Shown here one piece after another: positions 7,206-12,149 of a stretch of DNA of 12,149 nucleotides. The stretch covers positions 1 to 12,149 of the forward strand of contig CAPGDO010000025.1 of the NCBI GenBank assembly GCA_948616985.1, in the 5' to 3' direction. Within the stretch, counting starts at the first letter, position 1. Each line of letters begins with the position of its first letter. This DNA comes from MGBC163016 sp910588905 (GTDB lineage Bacteria; Actinomycetota; Coriobacteriia; Coriobacteriales; Eggerthellaceae). The translations under genes and the position numbers were made by a program. The notes beneath the pieces were generated by a model. The model worked only from the letters and a program-made list of their open reading frames with translations. It made no database searches and had not been told where the DNA came from.

Positions 7206-7679
7206 GTGCTCCATCTGCGCGTGATAGCCATCGGCCAGCTCAAAGAGCGCTTCTGGAAGGACGCCTGTGCGGAGTACTTGAAGCGGCTCAAGCCCTATGC
7301 GGAGGTTTCCGTTGTGGAGCTGGCGGATGTGGACCCAACACGAGCGGGTGGCGAGGAGGCAGCGGTGCTTCGCGAAGGGGAGGCTGTGTTGCGAACACTG
7401 CAACCGGGAGAGCGCGTCATCCTGCTAGACATCAATGGCAAGGAAGTGACGAGTCCCGGCATGGCGAAGACCCTTGAAGACCTTCCGCTGGAAGGCGTGA
7501 ATGACATCGCGTTCGTCATTGGTGGATCTTGCGGCGTGTCGAAAGCTGTGCGCGAGCGCGCTGATAGCCGCTGGTCGTTCGGGCGTATCACACTGCCCCA
7601 TAATCTGGCGCGCGTGGTGCTCTTGGAACAGCTCTATCGTGCGTTCAAGATCCAGCGTGGCGAACCGTACCATAAGTGA
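7206..7679 (+). CDS. rlmH: RlmH, 23S rRNA (pseudouridine1915-N3)-methyltransferase
   Basis: This 157-residue SPOUT-class methyltransferase methylates the pseudouridine at position 1915 (E. coli numbering) of helix 69 in 23S rRNA of assembled ribosomes. Visible motifs are the N-terminal IAIGQLKERFWKDACAEYLKRL, LLDINGKEVTS, the SAM-binding knot segment FVIGGSCGVS, LPHNLARVVLLEQLYRAF and the invariant C-terminal RGEPYHK. The start is GTG, preceded by AGGAGG (7195-7200) that begins inside the murT-gatD stop codon, so the two are one operon with a 9-base gap. Length is as expected for the family (about 155-160). Confidence 0.96.
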   Translation: MLHLRVIAIGQLKERFWKDACAEYLKRLKPYAEVSVVELADVDPTRAGGEEAAVLREGEAVLRTLQPGERVILLDINGKEVTSPGMAKTLEDLPLEGVNDIAFVIGGSCGVSKAVRERADSRWSFGRITLPHNLARVVLLEQLYRAFKIQRGEPYHK

Positions 7680-7695
7680 TCCGTCTCTGTTCTAT

Positions 7696-7832
7696 CCGGG
7701 ACAACGGGGACGTAGGATGTTGTCCTGGGTTCGTAGGGGCCGATTTCAATCGGCCCTAGGTCGACCATGATCGACCCCTACGCATGGCCTGTTCGGTGGT
7801 TCGTGGGGAAGGGTCGAACATGTTCGGCCCTT
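7696..7832. repeat. Cluster of extragenic palindromes (REP/BIME-like)
   Basis: Four stem-loops fill the gap between convergent rlmH and xth. (1) CCGGGACAAC (7696-7705) pairs with 7719-7728 with one G-T. (2) GGGCCGATT (7737-7745) pairs perfectly with AATCGGCCC (7748-7756). (3) GGTCGA (7759-7764) pairs perfectly with TCGACC (7771-7776). (4) 7809-7819 pairs with 7822-7832, 11 bp with one T-G. In addition CGTAGGGG (7732-7739) pairs with CCCCTACG (7775-7782), so 2 and 3 are two head-to-head variants of one unit, CGTAGGGG-yCGAt..aTCGrCC, able to form a three-way junction. Hairpin 4 lies 4 bases past the xth stop and could terminate transcription, although no T-run follows. Short GTAGGGGC palindromes of this sort are dispersed in many gut anaerobe genomes; that link is from memory, not a search. 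Confidence 0.75.
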
Positions 7833-7835
7833 CTG

Positions 7836-8771
7836 CTACAGATCCATCTCAAGGCCAATGGGACAGTGATCGCTGCCTTCGACATCATCATAGATAGAGG
7901 CGGCTTCTATCTTGTCTTTCAGAGATTCGCTCACGAGGAAGTAGTCGATGCGCCATCCGGCATTCGTGCGCCGCGCTCGGCGCAGATAGCTCCACCAGGT
8001 GTAAACGCCTGCCAGATCCGGATGCAGATAACGGAAGGTATCAACGAAGCCGGCTCCTTGCAGGGCATCCATTTTGCCCCGCTCTTCGTCAGAGAAGCCG
8101 CTCACACCACGGTTCGGCTCGGGATTCTTGAGGTCTATATCTTGGTGGGCCACGTTGAAATCCCCGCACATCACCACCGGCTTCAGTGCAGCGCGCTCAC
8201 CTTCGGCCGTTTTCGGCAGCGCATCCATGGCGACATCGGCATCTTTCGCCTCCAGCCACGCCAAGAATGCCTGGGCTTCGGCCTCATCTGCCGTACGGGG
8301 GCCGTCCTCTTCGCCAGCCTCTGAACGAACAGCACGGCTCACGGGCACATTCGCTGGGATGATACCCTCCTCAAGACCCTGGCAGAACTCGCGGAAAGCA
8401 TCATCCCACTGCATGCGATGATCGATGCGCGCTAATTCGTTCTGGGAATTGGGCGTGTAGACGTTCACGAACCAAAAGGTGTCGAATTCTGCTGCCAGGA
8501 TGCGTCCCTCTGTGTCGAGGTAGGCATCCCCCAGGCCGTGAAGCACCTGAATCGGCTCGCTCCGGGTGAAGAGCGCCGTACCAGAGTAACCACGCCGTTC
8601 AGCGTAGCTGTAGAACTGATGATAGCCGGGGAGCTCCAACTCTACCTGGCCTGGCTGGCATTTCGTCTCCTGAAGGGCGAAGATGTCAGCACCGAACTGG
8701 GCGAAGATCTCAAGAAAATCCTTCTTGAGCACGGCACGGATCCCGTTCACATTCCATGAGATGAATCGCAT
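7836..8771 (-). CDS. xth: Exodeoxyribonuclease III (AP endonuclease, ExoA/XthA family)
   Basis: This 311-residue Mg-dependent EEP-fold nuclease cleaves at abasic sites and degrades 3' ends of duplex DNA in base-excision repair. Active-site residues are visible: N7 (SWNVNGIRA), E35 (LQETKCQ), Y105 (VYTPNSQ), D204 and N206 (CGDFNVAH), D276 (WRIDYFLVS), and D301-H302 (GSDHCPIGLE). TWWSYLRRARRTNAGWRIDYF is the standard C-terminal signature. It is about 55-60 residues longer than typical ExoA (about 250) because of an acidic, Ala/Glu-rich insertion at about 135-195, just before the CGDFNVAH strand; the flanking motifs are intact. The start ATG has GGGAGG at good spacing. It lies 21 bases after menEC and is probably co-transcribed. 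Confidence 0.95.
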   Translation of the reverse strand: MRFISWNVNGIRAVLKKDFLEIFAQFGADIFALQETKCQPGQVELELPGYHQFYSYAERRGYSGTALFTRSEPIQVLHGLGDAYLDTEGRILAAEFDTFWFVNVYTPNSQNELARIDHRMQWDDAFREFCQGLEEGIIPANVPVSRAVRSEAGEEDGPRTADEAEAQAFLAWLEAKDADVAMDALPKTAEGERAALKPVVMCGDFNVAHQDIDLKNPEPNRGVSGFSDEERGKMDALQGAGFVDTFRYLHPDLAGVYTWWSYLRRARRTNAGWRIDYFLVSESLKDKIEAASIYDDVEGSDHCPIGLEMDL

Positions 8772-8792
8772 GATGCCTCCCTTGTGGCCCTG

Positions 8793-11750
8793 CTACAGAA
8801 CCAGTTGGTCCACTTCCACCAAGGCCAGCGTCTCTTCGTTCAGCGTACAACCGATACCGTAATCGAAGCCTGTTGGGTTCAGCCGCACCAAGCCGCCTTC
8901 GACTGTGTAAGCGGGGAACGTAACGTCCACATCGAAGAAGCGGGAAAGGGCGCCTATGTCTCCCGGGAACACCATATCCGGCAGCGTTTCGAACGCCGCT
9001 GCCACCCGTCGGGCTACGCCTGTGTCATACATGCCGCCCATCCACACGACACGCCCTGCCATTTTAGCCCGGGCGATGAATCGCAAGGTCTCTCCGATGC
9101 TACCCAGCTTGGGCGCCTTCACGGAGATGCAACGGATATCGGGGAATTGCAGAACGCGTTCGGCCTGGTCAACGTTAGCATAGGATTCGTCTGCGCACAC
9201 GGGCGTCGCCATGTACGGCTGCATGGACTGCATCTTCAGCAAGGGATCGCGCCGTACAGCGTTTGAGCCGCCGGAAACATCAAAGGGCTCTTCGATCCAG
9301 CCGATATTCAACCCATCGTAAGCTTTCAGCTCAGCGAAGGTGTCGTCAGTGAAACTGCGGTTCGCATCAAGGGTGATGAGAAGGTTCGGGAATGCTCGGC
9401 GAATGGCCTCCGCGGTAGCGAAGCCTACGCCCGGGGCGATCTTCATCTTGAGGCGTCGGTAGCCTGCCGAGACCGCTGCATTCGCGTTCTCCATCATGAC
9501 CGGCGTGGGCGCCAATCCGATGATGGCTCCCGAAGCCACAAGGGCTTCATTGCCGGAAACCTCAGCCACCACCGGCAACTTCGCGTAGTCATTCATCCGA
9601 CCGGCATCTGCCCAGATCTGACGATACTCTTCGCCGATCAGCTGCCAGAGCGGCCGTTCAGTGGCTTGACCGTACAGGTCCCACAGAGCGTTATCAACAG
9701 CACTGGATGCCATGGGGTGCGATTCCACCCCCGGCAGCGTAGAAGCCAGTTCCGCCGCCTCACGCGGGTGCAAGAAGACGCGTCCCTTGATGGCCGGAAC
9801 CAGGACGTTGCGCATCCAAGCCACGTCTTCAGGAAGCGTTTCCTCAAGCCCGTAACCTTCGCCGAAGGCCACGCATTCTCCCAGCCCCCGACGACCCAGC
9901 GCATCCACTACTTCTACGATGACCGAATCTCGTTCGCTCAAGGTGCCCAAGGCTGTTTTCAGAGGCTGCTTGAACGGGATGCGGATGTGATGCAACACGA
10001 CCCTGGCTACTTGCAGGCGGTTCTTGAACATCTCTTCTGTACGGATGCGGTTGACCTTGCCGTCCTCGGTGCGGGGCAAGTGATCCACCACGACCACGCC
10101 GTCAAGCTGGCTCTTTTCGCCCATCCAAAGAGAGGCTGTCTCTTCTACTCGCTCTGGGGTGAGCGTAGGGTCATCCCGCTCTACGATGGCTACCGGTCGG
10201 CGCCCTTTGCGCGGGTCCGGCACACCGAACACGTGAGCTCCGCTGACCCCTGGCACATGGCGCAGCACGTCAGCGATCTCTTCGGGATAGACCATCTCGC
10301 CCGCGCTTTCGAACATGTTCGCCGTGCGGTTGCGCACATAGATACAGCCGTCATAGAGCGCGGCCACATCTCCCGTGATGAAGTAGTGGTCCACCGTGAA
10401 GGCCGTGGAAGCGTTGAGGTAACCGTCGAAGACTCCCGGGCCTTGGACCGCCAGACGGCCAAAGCCGGACTCATCAGGGTCAACGATATGGGCTGTATAG
10501 CCCTCCATGAGCTTGAGGCCGCCACGGAATTCCGGCGTGATGAGCGAAGTAGCGATGAAGCTGGATGTTTCCGGCATGCCATAGCTTGCGAACAGGCGCG
10601 CGCCCACATCCAAACTGCGACCCACCGTACGCGGGTTGAGCTTGTGCCCCGCCAGCAGGATGCATTGGTAAGCGGCCAGGCGGCTCTGGGCGTTCGGTAG
10701 GATATCAGAGCGCCATTCTTCCACCGTGAGCAGGTCCTGCATCATGCGGTCTGACACGGTGATGTGGGTGATCTGGCAGGCTTCGGCATCATTGAGAACA
10801 GCTTCAGCCTCGAAGCGCTCGTAGACCAATAACGGTGTGCGACCCACTACGGATCGCACGAGGATCTGGAAGCCTGAGATGTGATACAGAGGCAAGACGC
10901 ACTGCCAGAAGAATTCAGGTGCAGGCTCGACTGGATTCTGGGTGCTTCCAGAAGAGACGTCGAAGAGGCTGCCGGCAAGGGCGCCTGTGCTTGGAGAAGC
11001 GGACGAAGGAACGTTCGCAGCCTGAGCCGTGCGTTTCGCCTTCGGCTTCGCTGTGGCCCCTGCAAGCGGCAGCTTCTCCTGCCAGAGATGGCTGCTGTGC
11101 TGGGCCAGGGACTTGTTCGCCAGGGCAGAAGCTTCGGTCAGCTGCGTCCAGGTCAGCGGGATGGCCCGAGTCTTCGCAGAGGAAGCGGTTCCTTTGGTGA
11201 AGAGGATGTTCGCACGTGCTGAACCGTCGAATATATGAGCAGCACGCTCGGCGAAATGGATGGTGTCATCCACTGTGTCGCGCTCCTCGCCCAAGATGGA
11301 ACGAGCACGAGTGGAGGAACCCAAGATGCTCTCGACCAGACGCGCTTCTTGCGCTTCGCCCTCGGTGGAACTCAGCCGACGCACTTCGGGCATGAGCTCA
11401 CGGGCGCGAGCTGGGTCAACCTGTAGGCCAATGCGCAGGCCATCCCGTTCCAGCTCCAGTACACGAGCCAGCTTCTCCGTTTTCGTGAGCGTATGTTTGA
11501 GGGTGACCAGCGTGAAGCCGCCATAAGCTGAAGCCAGCGTAAGGAAGATGAACTCAGGGCAATTCGGAAGATCCACTACAACAAGATCCTCAGGATGCAC
11601 GCCTAGCTTGCGAATGCGTCGGGCCAGAGCCGCCGATATGAGGCGCACCTGTTTATAGGTGTAGGAAATGCGCGTGCCGTCTTCGGCAACGAAGATGAAG
11701 AACGTGGTCTCAGGAGTTGCGCGGACGCTGCTTTCGAACAGATCGATCAT
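8793..11750 (-). CDS. menEC: Fused MenE-MenC: o-succinylbenzoate-CoA ligase and o-succinylbenzoate synthase
   Basis: The protein has 985 residues from this start. Residues 1 to about 578 form an adenylate-forming ligase: FTKGTASSAKTRAIPLTW (183-200, a divergent phosphate loop), LPLYHISGF, SYGMPETSS (389-397), ITGDVA, ANMFESAGEMVYPEEI and PRTEDGKVNR with the adenylation lysine K565. Residues about 580-985 are an enolase-superfamily MenC with KMK (K768, K770), metal ligands D795 (LDANRS), E820 (WIEEP) and D854 (CADES), and K878 (VKAPKLGSIG). MenC makes o-succinylbenzoate and MenE activates it with CoA, both in menaquinone synthesis. The frame also runs to an ATG at 11894 (1033 residues). I prefer 11750, where homology begins, because the extra 48 residues use rare codons (ATA, AGA, CGA) and look non-coding. 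Neither start has a strong ribosome site. Confidence 0.9.
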   Translation of the reverse strand: MIDLFESSVRATPETTFFIFVAEDGTRISYTYKQVRLISAALARRIRKLGVHPEDLVVVDLPNCPEFIFLTLASAYGGFTLVTLKHTLTKTEKLARVLELERDGLRIGLQVDPARARELMPEVRRLSSTEGEAQEARLVESILGSSTRARSILGEERDTVDDTIHFAERAAHIFDGSARANILFTKGTASSAKTRAIPLTWTQLTEASALANKSLAQHSSHLWQEKLPLAGATAKPKAKRTAQAANVPSSASPSTGALAGSLFDVSSGSTQNPVEPAPEFFWQCVLPLYHISGFQILVRSVVGRTPLLVYERFEAEAVLNDAEACQITHITVSDRMMQDLLTVEEWRSDILPNAQSRLAAYQCILLAGHKLNPRTVGRSLDVGARLFASYGMPETSSFIATSLITPEFRGGLKLMEGYTAHIVDPDESGFGRLAVQGPGVFDGYLNASTAFTVDHYFITGDVAALYDGCIYVRNRTANMFESAGEMVYPEEIADVLRHVPGVSGAHVFGVPDPRKGRRPVAIVERDDPTLTPERVEETASLWMGEKSQLDGVVVVDHLPRTEDGKVNRIRTEEMFKNRLQVARVVLHHIRIPFKQPLKTALGTLSERDSVIVEVVDALGRRGLGECVAFGEGYGLEETLPEDVAWMRNVLVPAIKGRVFLHPREAAELASTLPGVESHPMASSAVDNALWDLYGQATERPLWQLIGEEYRQIWADAGRMNDYAKLPVVAEVSGNEALVASGAIIGLAPTPVMMENANAAVSAGYRRLKMKIAPGVGFATAEAIRRAFPNLLITLDANRSFTDDTFAELKAYDGLNIGWIEEPFDVSGGSNAVRRDPLLKMQSMQPYMATPVCADESYANVDQAERVLQFPDIRCISVKAPKLGSIGETLRFIARAKMAGRVVWMGGMYDTGVARRVAAAFETLPDMVFPGDIGALSRFFDVDVTFPAYTVEGGLVRLNPTGFDYGIGCTLNEETLALVEVDQLVL

Positions 11751-11932
11751 CTGGACGCGGACATCCAGTCTTCGCGCGGGACAAGCGTTGCAGCTGCGGT
11801 CATTCCAACCCTTTTTGATTCCGTTGTGAGCGTTGTGAAGATGACGCAGCGGGCGAGTTGGATTTATTGGGCATTTGCCCGCGGCCTTTGACATAGTAAT
11901 GCCTATGGGGGCGAAAGTGAGCGAGAATCCAC

Positions 11933-11960
11933 ATTATCTTGTGATTTTTTTCGTTGCGAA
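11933..11960 (-). promoter_or_regulatory. Candidate promoter for menEC
   Basis: On the minus strand TTCGCA (11955-11960) and GATAAT (11933-11938) are 16 bases apart, with an A-rich spacer. The -10 matches consensus at 5 of 6 positions and the -35 at 4 of 6. Transcription would start near 11926, giving a leader of about 175 bases to the preferred start, or about 30 to the ATG at 11894. Confidence 0.45.
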
Positions 11961-11979
11961 CACAATCCTTGGTTGCGAA
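11953..11979. promoter_or_regulatory. Paired GTTGCGAA direct repeat, possible operator
   Basis: GTTGCGAA occurs at 11953-11960 and again at 11972-11979, 19 bases apart start to start, i.e. close to two helical turns and therefore on the same DNA face. The first copy overlaps the proposed menEC -35 element. Related GTTGTGAG and GTTGTGAA copies sit in tandem at 11823-11839 within the leader. No regulator can be named. Confidence 0.35.
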
Positions 11980-12094
11980 TGTTGATCTATCTGGTTAGAG
12001 AATAATCGTCTGGCTTGCTGCCCGAGCGCAGGTGCGTGCCGGGTGCTTTGGCCTGACCTGGCCTTTGCTCTCGGCCTGATCCAGGTCCTTAGGA

Positions 12095-12149
12095 CTCCTC
12101 TCAGCGCACCGGGTGGCGTTGCGCATCTGAGGGGGGTCGCTTTCCCTCA
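12095..12149. repeat. Right copy of the 55-bp inverted terminal repeat
   Basis: This is the exact reverse complement of bases 1-55, including both potential hairpins, with the TGAGGG-bearing end pointing outward as in the left copy. Sequence immediately inside the two copies is unrelated. Confidence 0.9.

Larger units (their letters stand above)
11751..12094. other. Upstream/leader region of menEC, no gene seen
   Basis: These 344 bases hold no gene I can support apart from the possible 48-codon N-terminal extension of menEC (11751-11894). They contain a candidate promoter (11933-11960), two widely spaced GTTGCGAA octamers and, towards the right edge, a palindrome-rich patch: GACCTGG (12055-12061) with CCAGGTC (12081-12087), and GTCCTTAGGAC (12085-12095). 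These may be the terminator or leader of a gene lying beyond the window. Confidence 0.5.

Noticed and set aside
7696..7832. CRISPR array
   Set aside because: The palindromes differ in sequence and spacing, there are no regular direct repeats with unique spacers, and no cas genes are present.
9666..10700. Rightward open frame of 344 codons within menEC
   Set aside because: It is antisense to conserved ligase and synthase motifs and has no family resemblance or ribosome site.
1..12149. Composite transposon or integrative element bounded by terminal inverted repeats
   Set aside because: There is no transposase, integrase or cargo-type gene, and the content is core metabolism and housekeeping. 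The repeat length equals a common assembly k-mer.
12040..12149. Riboswitch (cobalamin, FMN, SAM or molybdenum cofactor)
   Set aside because: I looked for the conserved cores of these classes and did not find them. The structure seen is limited to simple palindromes.

Overview
The window looks like an ordinary chromosomal stretch from an anaerobic, menaquinone-using bacterium, most plausibly an actinobacterium of the class Coriobacteriia (Eggerthella/Slackia/Adlercreutzia-like). The grounds are moderately high GC by eye, a MurT/GatD cell-wall amidation enzyme (a Gram-positive trait), [NiFe]-hydrogenase maturation genes, a flavin reductase-rubredoxin protein of the kind found in strict anaerobes, and menaquinone genes. 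The taxonomic placement is inference; no 16S or other diagnostic marker is present.

Layout from left to right. Bases 1-55 are a perfect inverted copy of the last 55 bases (12095-12149). Bases 56-209 hold no gene. Next comes a leftward unit: a tRNA-Thr(CGT) with its own promoter and a terminator-like hairpin, then hrb-like flavin reductase/rubredoxin, hypC and hypD, tightly packed. Rightward from about 2600 are folE and a small ACT-domain protein. A leftward 12-TM-type permease of the ArsB/NhaD (SLC13-like) superfamily shares a 91-bp divergent promoter region with a rightward pair: a fused MurT-GatD and rlmH. After rlmH, a 137-bp block of stacked palindromes (REP/BIME-like) fills the gap between convergent genes. 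The right third is leftward: a fused MenE-MenC protein followed by an exodeoxyribonuclease III gene. The right-hand 400 bases are promoter/leader DNA and palindromic sequence ending in the inverted repeat.

How the genes fit together. HypC and HypD build the Fe(CN)2CO centre of [NiFe] hydrogenases, and the rubredoxin protein is a low-potential electron carrier suited to O2/NO detoxification in the same anaerobic physiology. MenE-MenC performs consecutive steps of menaquinone synthesis, i.e. the quinone for anaerobic respiration. MurT-GatD amidates lipid II. FolE, RlmH, exonuclease III and the tRNA are housekeeping.

I found no prophage, transposase, CRISPR array, toxin-antitoxin pair or defence system. 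The most unusual points are the architecture of two fused enzymes (MurT-GatD, MenE-MenC), lineage-type insertions in MenE and Xth, the palindromic element cluster, and the terminal inverted repeat, whose exact length of 55 suggests an assembly-graph boundary at a multicopy repeat.
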